A DNA stretch of 64,000 nt, taken from contig OW285196.1 of the NCBI GenBank assembly GCA_935421135.1, forward strand, positions 11,653,001-11,717,000, in the 5' to 3' direction. Made by a program: the position numbers and the translations under genes. The notes beneath the pieces were generated by a model, which was not told the DNA's origin, did no database searches, and saw only the letters and a list, made by a program, of their open reading frames with translations. This document shows positions 1 through 11,484 of this stretch, in pieces (the first letter of the stretch is position 1; each line of letters opens with the position of its first letter). The stretch is from Bugulina stolonifera. Its lineage: Eukaryota > Bryozoa > Gymnolaemata > Cheilostomatida > Bugulidae.

Positions 1-3000
1 ACATTCTCCTCCCATATATGTCACTATCGGTAAATAAGCTTGGTGGTGATGTTATAGACCCGCTTTTGAAAGTGGTGATATGATTAGGAGTTATCACTGT
101 CTCCAGAGGGTTATTCAAATTATCTGTAGTGAGCGGCCTGCTGTTCATAGTTGCCATAGCTTCATAGAAGGCCGTGCGGAGGGCAGCAGTATCCATTCTA
201 CCTTTGAACTTTATGGCCAAACCAGATAGTATTGACCTAACAGTCCTTATTTGTCGCTCCCAGGAGCCTCCTTGATGACTAGCATGAGGCGTGTTCATCT
301 TAAACTCAATCATATTTCGGTTAAAGAAATCTTTCAGGTCACCGGACATCTTATCAAGCTCTTGCTGTAGCTCATTTCTGGCACCTATGAAGTTTGTCCC
401 ATTGTCGCAAAATATCGTGTTAACTCTTCCTCTCAAGCATATGAAGTTTCTCAATGAGCTAATAAATGCGTCTGTTGTTAGGGATTCCAAGAGTTCAATA
501 TGCACCGCACGAGAGTACATGCATGTGAATAACAACCCCCATCTTTTTAGCTCGGTTCGTCGGTCTTTCACTGTTATTGGTCCGAAACAATCGATGCCGA
601 CATTGGTGAAGGCGGGTGCAGGCTCAAGTCTTTCTTTTGGGAGAAGGCCCATCTTCTGACTGCTTGGTGTTGCTCGGATTCTTCGGCATGTAACACACTT
701 ATTCAGGAGTCTTCGTACTTGTCCAGGTAGTCCCAAGATCCAAAATCCATTTGTCCGTATGGCCGCTGTCGTGAAGTTCTTTCCTTGGTGGTGCACTTTG
801 TTGTGATAATGCTGGATGATCAGCTCTGAGAGATGTGAGTTTTTAGGCAAAATCACTGGGTGCTTTTCAGCTTGGGTTAGTGTTACAGATTTGTGTGCTC
901 TCCCACCAACCCTAAGTATGCCATCTTGGTCCAGGAAGGGATCCAACTGAGCTAGTTTGCTTCTACGCGACACTTTTTCTTTGGCTCTGATTGCACTTAG
1001 TTCTTCTTCAAAATGGCGTTGCTGAGTTATCTTCACAATATGTTTCTCTGCTGTTTCCAGATCCTTTGGTGTGAGCTCTCTAGTTTTCCATGTTCTCTCT
1101 TTGGCTACTAGTTGTAGACGTGCTATTGATGACTTCAACTTTCGGAGATTGCTATAGATGCTCAGTTTGTCATACATGTCGGTGTGTTTACTGTGTGCTG
1201 TGGCTTTCACATGCTGAACTGTAACACGTGCCACCTCTTTGTCGGCTTCACTAACTGCTCGTGGAATTGCCTTATCCTGATCTATAATGTGCTGAAGCCC
1301 TTCCTTACTTTTCAGAAACTGAGGTCCTGTGAACCAAATTGATTTGTTGAGATTGTGACAGTCCATGCCTCGCGATGCTATATCCGCGGGGTTCAAATCT
1401 CCAGGCACGTGGCGCCATGAAGTTGGATTAGTCTTTTGCCGTATCTCCCTTACTCTGTTAGCAACATAGACTTTGAAGTGCTTGTTTTTATTTGCTATGT
1501 AGCCTAGGACAATGGTAGAGTCACACCAGAAGAATTGCTCATCAATTTTGTGATCAAGTTCTCTAGTGAGTATGTTACTCAGCTGGGTGGCAAGTAAAGC
1601 ACCCTGTAGTTCTAACCTCGGTATAGTGACCTCTCCTTTAGAGGGTACGACTCTAGATTTACCCAAAACCAAGTTGACGAATACTTGACCATCCCTGTTA
1701 ATCAGCCGTAGGTATGAGCAAGCTCCTATTCCTTCACTGCTGGCGTCACAAAAGTTGTGTAACTCGATGCGCTGGACTTCTCCGCAGCCTGGCGGTTTCA
1801 CGCAGCGTGGGATATAGACGGAGTCCAGAGCTAGCAATTGGTTCAACCACTTCTTCCAAGGGCCCTGTAATTCTGCATCAATCTCATCATTCCAGTCTAA
1901 TCCTGCAGCATTGACCCTCTGCAGAATATTCTTACCTAATAGAGTGAATGGGGAGAGGAGTCCCAGTGGATCAAAGAGCTGGCTGACGACTGATAACAGG
2001 CCTCTCCTGGTCTGTGGCTTTTCAGTGAATACATTTCCACTAAACCTTAAGGTGTCTGCACCTACTGCCCACTCCAGACCCAGTGTACGTTGAGTTGGTA
2101 GGTTATCCTTGAATAGGTCTACATCTTCTGACCTTTCTGTCGATGGAACAGAGCTCATCACACTTTGTTCATTACAGATGAATTTATGCAATCGAAGGTT
2201 TCCTGTTGCACATAGCTGTCGAGAGTTTTCTATCAACTTGATTGCGCTGCTGGTGCTGTCGACGCTGGTGATGCCGTCGTCCACGTAAAAGTTTCGCTTA
2301 ACAAAGTTAGCAGCTTCAGGAAATTGTTCTTTGTTCTCTTCGGCTAGTGTTCGGAGACCATAAGTAGCTACTGCGGGTGATGAACTAGCCCCGAATAGAT
2401 GTACTGTCATCCTGTACTCTGCAATATGTCCGTCTTGGTCATACCACAAGAATCTTAGGTAGTCTCGATCTTGTTCTTTGACGTAAAAGTTGTAGAACAT
2501 TCTTTCAACATCGCATGCTATAGCTATTGGCTCCATGCGAAATCTACAAAGTATACCCAGTAGACTGTTCATCATGTCAGGACCTTGTAACAGTTGGTCA
2601 TTAAGTGAGACGTCCTGAAATTTCGCACTGCAGTCAAAAACTACTCGAATCTTCTTCTTTTTGGGATGAGTCACTGCAAAATGTGGTATGTACCAAGTTT
2701 CTCCAAGCTCATGTTCCCTGGGCGCTAGTTCAGCATGACCTCTGTTGATGAGATCACTCATGAATTTTTCATACTCTGTTTTGAGTTTGCTGTTGGCATT
2801 CAGTTTCTTCTTTAGTCCGGTTAGGCGCTTTTCTGCTTGAACACGATTATTCGGCAAAGAAGGGCGACTCTTGAAAGGTAAGGGCATCTCCAAAGCGCCG
2901 TCGTCTTTCTTTGCAGTATGTTGTTCTAGTATTTCCAGGAATTGAATATCATCTTGGGAAATTGTGCTATTTTCATCCATGTTACTAATGGCTGCTGAGG

Positions 3001-5437
3001 TAGAATGAACACTCAGCGCTTGTGGACTTGTCTCCTCTAAGTCCCCTGCACCTAAAACAAACCATCCTAGCGCGGTTTTCTGAGCGAACGGCTGTCCTGA
3101 CTGTGTCGCTCTGATTACTTCTGATGGTATGAAGGCATCAGAGCAGATTCTCCCAATCAGCAGTCCCACTGGGATATTGAATAATGGGTGAAGTTTGTCC
3201 GCATGTTCGCGGAGGTGAGGGTACTTCCTGACGTTGTCACAATGTGGTATCTGAGTTCTGTTACATGTGATGGTGTCCCATTCAAATGCTTCCAAGTCGA
3301 GCATGGTGGTTTCGGTATACCCACGGACAGTGAGATCCTTGTATTTATTGATAACTCGTGGTGGGGATTCGCCTGTCATTGTGCTTATAGTCACCTTTTC
3401 TTTCTGGCCTCTTGGTTTCAGAACGTTTGCAACCTCCTTGGTAATATATGAGTGGTCGGATTGTGAATCGACTAATGCGTATATCAGCATATCTCTATGA
3501 GGGGTCTCCTTTGTTGAAATCCAAACGGGAAAGATCATACTGAGTACCTCATCGGTATTGGTGTTGGTAGCTTTACTATCCAACTTGGTAGCTTCTTCTT
3601 TGGAGTCGGTTTGGTGGCTGTGGGCATTTTTTGTATCTCCTTCAGACTTGGTCGAAGCTTTACGCGCCTCGAAAGCTTGTCCGTCGTTGGTCCAATCTTC
3701 TTTCCTTTTATGCAAACATGTTGGATGGTTGCCTTTGCACTTACGGCAGTTTTGTTTGTTCTGACATGCTACTGAGGTGTGACCTTCTCCAAGACAGGCG
3801 AAGCACAGCTTATTCTTCCAGAGGAACTCTTTCCTATAAGCATACGGCTTGTGCGCCAGTTTCTCACAGTGTGCTGTCCAATGTGTTGTTTCACTGCAAT
3901 AAATACACTTCCGGTTAACACTGTTGTTAGTTGCAAATGTTCTGAGCTGACTGGTACGGGAGTTCTTTTCAAGCATGGGTTTTGCTGCTCCCTTATTTCT
4001 TCGCATGAGGAGTGGCTCGGCAAGTAGATCTGCCTCCTCGGCGACAAAGCTTGTAAACTCGGCAAAGCTGGGGTATCTCTCCTCTGTATTTTTTATTTGC
4101 CTAACTTTTGAGGCCCATTTTCTAGCAGCCCAATCTGGTAGCTTGTCAGCTAATTTTTCGTTTTCTTGATAACTGTTCAGTATTTGAAGTTCCCGCATAG
4201 TCTCTACGCCGATGCGACAGTGATCTAAATAATCGGCGAACTTTTGCAGACCCTTACTGTCGCCATTTCGCACTACTGGCCAGCTGTCTAATTTTTCTCG
4301 CATGGCTCTGGCAACATCAAACTTTTTTCCAAATCTGTCAGATAGTTTCTTTCGAGCATGTGAGTACGATTGGTCAGTTTTCAACATTAACTGACCTTCA
4401 ACGCATGCTCTAGCATCCCCAGAGATATAGTTCTTCAAATACCTCATCTTTTCAGCCCCACTGGATATGCCCTGGCTCTCAAGGAAGCTGTCGAAGTCTT
4501 GCTGCCAATCGTCAAATTCTAGAGGGTTCCCTTTGAAGATAGATGGCTCTATGATATTCCTTTTAGTTGTCTTGATAGAATTGGCCAAACAGTCTGCCAG
4601 ATGTTTGATTGACATGTTGCTGTCATCTGACCGCATAGACGTAGGAGGTGATTCCATGTGTAAAGCAGCTGCGGTTGGCCGTGTGGGTGTTTCATATATA
4701 TTTGAATACGGTAGGTGAGATGTCCGAAGTGGTGAGGCATCTTGTAATCTGGGAGCGTGTGCAGAAGATGAGCTGTCGTCCTGGCGAGTCTTGGCAATCC
4801 TCCTTTGACTGATGAACTGAGACCTCTGTCTATCTCTGAGTGCTTTCCTCTCTTCATAAATCCTGTTCTCCTCTTCTAGTTCCGCACGCATCCTTTTTAG
4901 CTCTGAGTCCATGCGCTGCAACTCTTCTTCCTCATCGGCATGTATGTTTCTGATTTCCTGTATTTTATCGAACACTACGGGTTTGACGAGTTGTATTTCC
5001 TCTACGTATTGACTATACTTTGTTTCAATTGTTGTATCTATTTTATTTAGAGAAATCTGACATAACTCCTCATAAACAGATTTTGCACTTTCAGCTGCTT
5101 GTTCAATACCACATATAATGTTTTCTAGATCTTCGGCATCAGTAATCGAACCAATATTGGAATACAAATCATCAATGGCATGTTGGTTAGCGTTTACTAG
5201 TTTGGCTAATTTGACGCTAAGTTCTGTGATTTTATTTTCTTTAGCTTTCAGGGTCAGCGTTTTTTGCCTAGTTGATCTCCTTTCAGAGTCTTCATGCAAA
5301 AGAGGGTTAGTATCACTGCTAAAACTTGTCACCACATTTTCTAAATTTTTCTGCTGGGAGGATATTTCAATATCTCCCTCTAAATCACTGGTATGCCGAG
5401 AGCTTAGAGGCTCGGCAGAAGCTTTCTCACTGCTCAT
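1..5437 (-). CDS. BEL/Pao retrotransposon Gag-Pol polyprotein, partial at window edge
   Basis: One uninterrupted minus-strand frame runs from an ATG at 5437 to position 1 (about 1,812 codons) without a stop. Domains in order: a coiled-coil-rich Gag with an acidic/arginine-rich middle (about residues 120-250) and a DUF1759-like Gag core; three Cys/His knuckles near residues 511-570, two of them C-x2-C-x4-H-x4-C; an aspartic protease with a DSQS active-site-like motif near residue 657; reverse transcriptase with YVDD near residue 1050; a Pao-type RNase H region; an integrase with an HH-CC zinc site followed by catalytic Asp, Asp and Glu (IDCFGP, FCDNGTN, GGSWER). This order is that of BEL/Pao elements. 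The frame is open throughout, so the copy may be recent and possibly active. The C-terminal end and one LTR lie outside the window. The other LTR should lie to the right of 5437 but could not be delimited. Seen: motifs and open frame. Inferred: activity. Confidence 0.93.
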   Translation of the reverse strand, partial: MSSEKASAEPLSSRHTSDLEGDIEISSQQKNLENVVTSFSSDTNPLLHEDSERRSTRQKTLTLKAKENKITELSVKLAKLVNANQHAIDDLYSNIGSITDAEDLENIICGIEQAAESAKSVYEELCQISLNKIDTTIETKYSQYVEEIQLVKPVVFDKIQEIRNIHADEEEELQRMDSELKRMRAELEEENRIYEERKALRDRQRSQFISQRRIAKTRQDDSSSSAHAPRLQDASPLRTSHLPYSNIYETPTRPTAAALHMESPPTSMRSDDSNMSIKHLADCLANSIKTTKRNIIEPSIFKGNPLEFDDWQQDFDSFLESQGISSGAEKMRYLKNYISGDARACVEGQLMLKTDQSYSHARKKLSDRFGKKFDVARAMREKLDSWPVVRNGDSKGLQKFADYLDHCRIGVETMRELQILNSYQENEKLADKLPDWAARKWASKVRQIKNTEERYPSFAEFTSFVAEEADLLAEPLLMRRNKGAAKPMLEKNSRTSQLRTFATNNSVNRKCIYCSETTHWTAHCEKLAHKPYAYRKEFLWKNKLCFACLGEGHTSVACQNKQNCRKCKGNHPTCLHKRKEDWTNDGQAFEARKASTKSEGDTKNAHSHQTDSKEEATKLDSKATNTNTDEVLSMIFPVWISTKETPHRDMLIYALVDSQSDHSYITKEVANVLKPRGQKEKVTISTMTGESPPRVINKYKDLTVRGYTETTMLDLEAFEWDTITCNRTQIPHCDNVRKYPHLREHADKLHPLFNIPVGLLIGRICSDAFIPSEVIRATQSGQPFAQKTALGWFVLGAGDLEETSPQALSVHSTSAAISNMDENSTISQDDIQFLEILEQHTAKKDDGALEMPLPFKSRPSLPNNRVQAEKRLTGLKKKLNANSKLKTEYEKFMSDLINRGHAELAPREHELGETWYIPHFAVTHPKKKKIRVVFDCSAKFQDVSLNDQLLQGPDMMNSLLGILCRFRMEPIAIACDVERMFYNFYVKEQDRDYLRFLWYDQDGHIAEYRMTVHLFGASSSPAVATYGLRTLAEENKEQFPEAANFVKRNFYVDDGITSVDSTSSAIKLIENSRQLCATGNLRLHKFICNEQSVMSSVPSTERSEDVDLFKDNLPTQRTLGLEWAVGADTLRFSGNVFTEKPQTRRGLLSVVSQLFDPLGLLSPFTLLGKNILQRVNAAGLDWNDEIDAELQGPWKKWLNQLLALDSVYIPRCVKPPGCGEVQRIELHNFCDASSEGIGACSYLRLINRDGQVFVNLVLGKSRVVPSKGEVTIPRLELQGALLATQLSNILTRELDHKIDEQFFWCDSTIVLGYIANKNKHFKVYVANRVREIRQKTNPTSWRHVPGDLNPADIASRGMDCHNLNKSIWFTGPQFLKSKEGLQHIIDQDKAIPRAVSEADKEVARVTVQHVKATAHSKHTDMYDKLSIYSNLRKLKSSIARLQLVAKERTWKTRELTPKDLETAEKHIVKITQQRHFEEELSAIRAKEKVSRRSKLAQLDPFLDQDGILRVGGRAHKSVTLTQAEKHPVILPKNSHLSELIIQHYHNKVHHQGKNFTTAAIRTNGFWILGLPGQVRRLLNKCVTCRRIRATPSSQKMGLLPKERLEPAPAFTNVGIDCFGPITVKDRRTELKRWGLLFTCMYSRAVHIELLESLTTDAFISSLRNFICLRGRVNTIFCDNGTNFIGARNELQQELDKMSGDLKDFFNRNMIEFKMNTPHASHQGGSWERQIRTVRSILSGLAIKFKGRMDTAALRTAFYEAMATMNSRPLTTDNLNNPLETVITPNHITTFKSGSITSPPSLFTDSDIYGRRM
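1..5437 (-). mobile_element. BEL/Pao LTR retrotransposon (coding part, boundaries unresolved)
   Basis: This is the retroelement that carries the Gag-Pol frame. Its left end is cut by the window. Its 5' LTR and primer-binding site should lie between 5438 and about 7900, but no sequence there could be paired with a second LTR, so only the coding interval is given. Confidence 0.85.
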
Positions 5438-6240
5438 TTCGTTACAACTGTTATAGCATTAGGAAATTTCCAAATATGGGCATAAGAAAACTAATAAATG
5501 GTACAAAATGTGTACTGAACAATGTACATGTATACCCTTATATCCAAGTAAATACAATGTACTACTAACAGTAACAATGACTTGGCTGGATGGCCAATAG
5601 CAAAAATATATTATGTAGATAAACAAGACTGCTGTTTGGCTGAGAGCATAGGCTATATTTCACTGCTGATGTTGACAGGCTGATGCGCTTGCATGCACAC
5701 ACCAGTGACTTGGTACACAAGTACTGTGCACAATGCAGTCAGGAGTAGAAATCTATTTATATCAAATGATGATTGTACTATGACGTAGTGATTAGAAACC
5801 TATAAATGTTTGAATGGAGTGGTTGAGTACAAGATGATAGATTTCATCAACAATTAGGGTTGGGCTAATTGCCAAATTTAATTGCACAAGGAAACGTATC
5901 CAAGACAATGTAATGATGATCAGCAGGCAAAATTCAACCAGGCCGCAAACCCAGACACCAAGGGGAGGACCGAGGGATAGTAGCACAACCCAAGGCCACC
6001 AGGAGTATGACAACGTTAAATAGATACTACTTATACAGTGGTACTCTCTGACAAGTATGCTATTGCTCAGCTAGTTTACAATAAAAGGCACCACTTGGTT
6101 AATATATATTAGAAATTTACTCCAAACTATATTGAAATTATTTAGATAGCTCAAATCAACTTCTAGTTACAGAGGGGTACAAATTACATGTACTATTGTC
6201 CCTTTTAGGACTGTCACTTGGTCACTAAAACACACCAATA

Positions 6241-6380
6241 TTGTGGAATAACCCACTTGATATTCTAACACCTGTAGAAATGTTTACAATGTCACTTTTG
6301 GACTACTAAATTTTGGAATAACCCACTTGATATCCTAACACCTGTAGGATTGCTTATAATGTCACTTCTGAACTAATTTG
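6241..6380. repeat. Two-copy tandem repeat, ~70 bp unit
   Basis: A segment beginning TGGAATAACCCACTTGATAT recurs about 70 bp later with a few substitutions. Both copies contain AACACCTGTAG and AATGTCACTT. Confidence 0.75.
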
Positions 6381-6625
6381 TTACTTAGCTGCTCGACCGG
6401 CGGTTGAGTTTAGTTCTTGGTACTGATGGACTGCTGTAGTGTCTTTACTGTAGGTTCAATTCTGGTTCCACTTTCGGTGATGACCTCACTGTTGTCCTCA
6501 CTGTAGGATCCAATCTTGTTCCACTTTCGGTAAGACTTCACTATAGCGTTTTACGTCTGCTAGAGACAGCAAGCTTTAAGTGGAGACGTTTAAATTCACT
6601 GATGACAGTGTTCTTTTATTGTTTA

Positions 6626-6664
6626 ACCGTTACACCGTTACACCGTTACACCGTTACACCGTTA
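6626..6664. repeat. Microsatellite (ACCGTTAC)n, about 4.9 copies
   Basis: A perfect 8-bp repeat, ACCGTTAC, occurs four full times plus a partial copy. Confidence 0.9.
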
Positions 6665-8024
6665 AGTCTTTTGGTTTCCAGTAGCTTGCTTTAACTTATG
6701 TAGCTCTTGTATAGATGCTACTACAATGTTTCTTTCTAACTTATGTTGATACTATTGAAGAGTATGCTGCACAAAATACTTCTTTACATTATGGTGGATA
6801 AAAGCATACTAACTGTGCACTAGCATTTTGTCAGAGATCACCAGATGTTGCAAATTTACTTGGGGAAGAAAAACAACTAGCTGTCATACTCTCATTGGAC
6901 CATAGGGCCTGAATCACCAACCCCAAGACCAATCCCCCGGTAGCAGGATCACAAGACCAAGCTGAATCACCCAAATTACACCACCACAGAGCCATGAAAA
7001 CAACATCCTTGTGCAGGAAGTAGGATTGCTGAAATTGCTGATGAAATCTGTGCAAATATGACAAGTTGTATTTGAATTCCTTACAGTTCACAATATGTAT
7101 AATATACCTGCAATTGGTAGTGATTCAAGCCCCAGTCAGGAAAATGGGTATTTTCTTGAATGTAAAATTTATTTTCTGACTGCTCCACAAACAGATTGAA
7201 GAAATCCTTGCATAAAAACTGACATTAGATTAGTCAGTGTTAGTATTAGTCACGTGCAGAAAACACCAATTTATCCGACTTCGCTGGCTGCATCACATGG
7301 CAATCTTATTTAGCTTGCAATGTAATAAAAGATAGAGAAGAAGGTGCTGTATGTGAAATATGCAATCATTTCACATTTACCCTGTAAGGATTATTGTGCA
7401 CGCGACTGCACGACATGATACTTTCTTGCTGGAGTTGTCCACTGTCTACTTATGTGTACTGGATTGCGACAGGAGTTGTCACCTCTATGTGTCTTCAACG
7501 TACAATTATTTGTTAGAAAAATCACGAACGTTTAAAGTCACCTGACCACCAAACGAAGATATGCAGCTTTTCCTGACGTAATCTCTGGAAATTACCAAGG
7601 GAGACAGATAGTGACTGGATTTGAACGGACGTAACTTGTTTCTAAAGTAGTTCTATTTTTCTAATTTAATTGTATTAGAATTATTTTTCCCACCAATCAA
7701 ATGTGATTTGAATGTAATAGATTTAAGCTCTTTTCAATAACCCAGCCAAATTTAACTAATGCTAGGTTTATCTAGTCGCAATAGAGGATAGGATTCAAAA
7801 CTCAAACTGAAACTAAGATTCAGATTCGAGATTGACTCTAGAGATCACCTCGCTTTACTCTGCCATTAGTGCTACTCTGTCCTTGTGAAGCTGCAGCTAC
7901 TCTAAGCTAAAACTAGGGTAGGAGGAAACCAGAGTACTAGTCGTGCTGGGTATTGTCCAGTATCAGTGAGTTTATAGTCAAGGTTATACATAGAAGTAAG
8001 ATCGCATAGATATCAATATCGAAT

Positions 8025-11000
8025 ATGACAACCCCAGCCAGAAGGCGATTGATGAGAGATTTCAAAAGGTAAGCACTAGTTATTTTCTGTGTAAGGTAAA
8101 GGTTATTTTTTGTGTAATACTACTTCTCACCAGGTGATTGTTGGTAGTAGTAGCAGCAGCCTACTACCACTACTACCAACAAGTAAGCCTACTAGTGGCC
8201 TACTGTAACTTTACTAATAATTAATATTAGTAAAGTTACTATAACTATAACTATTACTATATTATTATAATATAGTAATAGTTATAATTATAATAGGCCT
8301 ATCCATTGTCATAGCAGCAGGCCTGATGATTCTAGTGATAGCTAGTAGTCGCACCAGTGTTAAAAGTGGGGTTACACGGGAGTATACAATGCTATGTGTA
8401 GCCTACCCTCAATTTATTGCTGGTGTCGAGAATTACGCCAGTTTCATTTGTATGAAGCTTTTAGTCATGACCCAAGACCATCCCCCTTTAGTGGCATGTT
8501 AGTAACCTACACTAGATAATTATTAGGTAGGCTTACACAAGCTCATCTCTGTAAGACTTCACACAAGCTTCAACAAAAATTTCACATTATGTAAAATAAT
8601 GACATAACAAGTGAGTGATAAATAGAGTCTCTAATGTCAATGTCCCCAAATCACAAGTTCTACTTAATTATATGTAGGGGGCCTACACATAGGGTCGATC
8701 TTTTGTCACAAGTTTAATTTTCGAGTAACAGGTAGGCCTACAGTTCATTCAATACTTGAATTAAGCTAAAGCTATTACGTTATGATGATCAGATCCAAAC
8801 ACCTGGAGGAAGGTGCCAGAATACTTGTTTCTTATTGGAGTAATAGCTTCAAGCTTTGACAATAATCTTGCACTATGCATGCAGACTGTTTCAAGATAGG
8901 ATAGTCAAATATATAACTTGGCAATCACATGAAAACTAGACCCATATTGGAGAACTTGCTGTTGCTGTTTAATAATTCCAAGATGTTTGAATTCCTAAAA
9001 CAAGTTAACAAAATGTTTTATCAGTAGTTGACGTTGTGGGCTTTCCCAATTGGTAGGCCTCCGTCATCGTCCAGAATCGATAAATCAGTAAAATGGGGTT
9101 TGACAGCTCAATCAAATTGGACCCATGTTTCTCTTACAACAAAAGACCAGAAATGTTCACCTATTAGTGGTAAAGGGTGGTACTAGACACACTGTTTGAT
9201 TTTCATTCTCCTTTATATTTAAATAACAGTACCCTACTGTTGCATCATCAAAGGAAATGAATGTATTGATGCTTTTTAAATTATCAGGTTAGAGAAAGTG
9301 GCAAGTTTTATAGTAATTATCTTGTGTTTGTTGTTGTAGGCTGCAGGAAGATCCCCCTGCAGGTGTTAGTGGTGCTCCTACAGATAATAATATTATGTTA
9401 TGGAATGCTGTAATATTTGGGTAAGTTGTCTGTAATTGTAATTCTTCAAATAGGGCCTATGAAAGGCTACAATTATCACAATAAGTCATTCGGTGCTTTC
9501 CTTAAAATATAAGCTATGGCATATTTTATTTTTGTAAAAAATTTAGAAGTGGAATTCGCTTTCACCTCTCTTTGTCTTTGTAAGCTTACATCAGTTAGAA
9601 CCCTTCTTAGTTTTTGTCTGTACGTAGGCTACTCATCATCTATCGACCATTTGAATATCACTCCCTATGCTGGCCAATAGGGTAGGTGCAGGTATGAACA
9701 GTAAAAGGGACACCACCGGGCTGAAATTTTAGTACTACAGATAACTTAGGCTGCTGGTCCATTTGGTTGGATGTAGTGAATGAGTGTTAAAGCTGGTTAC
9801 ACCGTTTCTGGCACATTTAACTCTTGTTAGAATCGAGTCTTCACTTGGTGAACCTCTTTCTCCCTGAGCAAAGATACATAAACAATAATTTTAATTGTTT
9901 ACTGCAAGTGTTCTTTGAGTTTGCCTTAGAATGGTCAAGTTTATGGGCTATTAGCATTGCAAATCTCTTACTTGAGCATTGATTTACCTCTCACTGTCAC
10001 TGGTACTACAGACCTCAGGAGACTCCATTTGAAGACGGGACGTTTAAACTAACGGTGGAGTTCACTGAAGACTATCCTAACAAACCTCCTCAAGTTAGAT
10101 TTGTATCTAAAATGTTCCATCCGAATGGTGAGTGCTACTAACCGTTAACTACTAATACATAATTCTCAAATCATTCACTGTATGATAACCTCATTTACTG
10201 TTCTAAACTTCATTCTAAATATAGTAATGAAGCCTGCACGTGTGAATCTTGACCTTCAAGCTTGAGGTCAGGGTACAGCATTCCTTTGTATCAAACTTTT
10301 GTCTACTACTGGACAATGTTACTGCTTTGATAGAATATTATAAGATTAGACGATTCTAAACTTTCAACAGATGTAGTCTAACCTTGTAGGACTACAGCAA
10401 GTTAATCAACCTGAATTGTTTAAATTAGCATCAATGTGTACTTTAGTAGATCTACATGTAGCCTACCAACATAAATATTACTGCTAGGTAACTGACCTGG
10501 TATACTCTGACCCACAGGGTCTACTTTGGTGTAAGAAGCAGGCAGGAGATTAGTTTGTAGGCAGCTTAGAGGGTTTTTCTCACTTGCTGCAGTGAGGCGA
10601 CTCACCTGAGAGCTTTTGTAGCTACGATGTTTATATTTCAGTGTATGCGGATGGAAGTATATGTCTGGACATACTACAGAACAGATGGTCGCCAACATAC
10701 GATGTATCAGCTATATTAACTTCTATACAGGTAGATGGTTATCTATAGCCTTAGCACCATGTTGGGTAACTTGTGGGAGAATTCATTCCAGTTTATGGGG
10801 TGACAACTCTAAGTTTGGGTAATACATTGAAAGCGGACACAGTGTGACCTTTTATGTAAGGCATATAGAAGAGTAGCCCAATGCACTTGTATAGTAGCCC
10901 ACTAGGAGTTATTTTACCCTACATAATTACAACTACTTTTACATTGATCGAGACGTCTTCCCCTATAGCTGTCTTTGGTCAGTATGGTTCAATTTATTTT

Positions 11001-11440
11001 GCACTGTGTGTTCTTTGAGGTGCAGACCTATGATTGTTCTTAATTATCGAGAATGAATGCTGATATTCATTAGGTCAGTCTTAGCTACTGGACTTGATTC
11101 TTGCTGGTATATGTGTGTCAATATGGCCTAAGCTACTGGTAATTTGCTTTCACATATCAAATACCAAATATAAAATTTGTCACTGGCCAGACTATATTAG
11201 GTTGACTTGGTCACCATGTTTTTGTTATGCTATTAATAGTCGTTCACTTTATTTCTTGTTTGTTCGCAGTCTTTACTGCATGACCCCAACCCAAACTCTC
11301 CAGCTAATAACGAAGCTGCGCAGCTGTTCAGGGAAAACCGTAGGGAGTATGACCGACGTGTGGCAAATATAGTAACGGAGAGTTGGAAGGATGAGGACGA
11401 TGATGACGATGACGTGGAAAATGAGAAATCAGAGAAATAG
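8025..11440 (+). CDS. UBE2A: RAD6-type ubiquitin-conjugating enzyme E2, isoform with last exon A
   Basis: Five exons: 8025-8068, 9340-9420, 10012-10127, 10642-10730 and 11270-11440. All junctions are GT-AG and the frame carries through, giving 166 residues. The product closely follows RAD6/UBE2A-B: N-terminus [15 protein letters not shown], the HPN motif at residues 78-80, catalytic Cys88 in SICLDIL, and the UBC fold to about residue 150. RAD6 E2s work with RAD18-type E3 on PCNA and with BRE1-type E3 on histone H2B. Unlike vertebrate UBE2A/B, this isoform ends in an acidic Asp-rich tail ([12 protein letters not shown]), reminiscent of yeast Rad6. Exon A begins [14 protein letters not shown] second, homologous last exon lies downstream at 12421-12597. 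The ortholog could equally be called UBE2B, since the vertebrate pair arose by later duplication. Confidence 0.95.
8141..8293. repeat. Cluster of three adjacent hairpins in UBE2 intron 1
   Basis: Three inverted repeats lie back to back: TTGGTAGTAG...CTACTACCAA (8141-8179); GTAACTTTACTAAT with its exact complement seven bases later (8205-8239); and an AT-rich hairpin of ATAACTATAACTATTACTAT-type arms (8242-8293). Confidence 0.8.
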
Positions 11441-11484
11441 TGGCGGCCACCCCTCACACCAATAGCTCGCACTAACTAACATGG

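Larger units (their letters stand above)
5438..8024. other. Non-coding stretch: retroelement leader/LTR plus upstream region of the UBE2 gene
   Basis: No convincing gene is present. The left part should include the untranslated leader and 5' LTR of the minus-strand BEL/Pao element; an AATAAA on the minus strand near 6613-6622 could be its LTR poly(A) signal. The right part is the upstream region of the UBE2 gene. Two short tandem repeats lie here (6241-6380 and 6626-6664), and there is a degenerate duplication of a segment containing TTCCACTTTCGGT near 6445-6540. Confidence 0.6.

Noticed and set aside
6445..6475. Sequence resembling the 3' end of a tRNA complement, considered as the BEL/Pao primer-binding site
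   Set aside because: The spacing between the T-loop-like motif and CCA is too short for a tRNA and no LTR end could be placed beside it.
10420..10698. 92-codon minus-strand frame overlapping UBE2 exon 4
   Set aside because: It is a shadow of the conserved plus-strand E2 exon.
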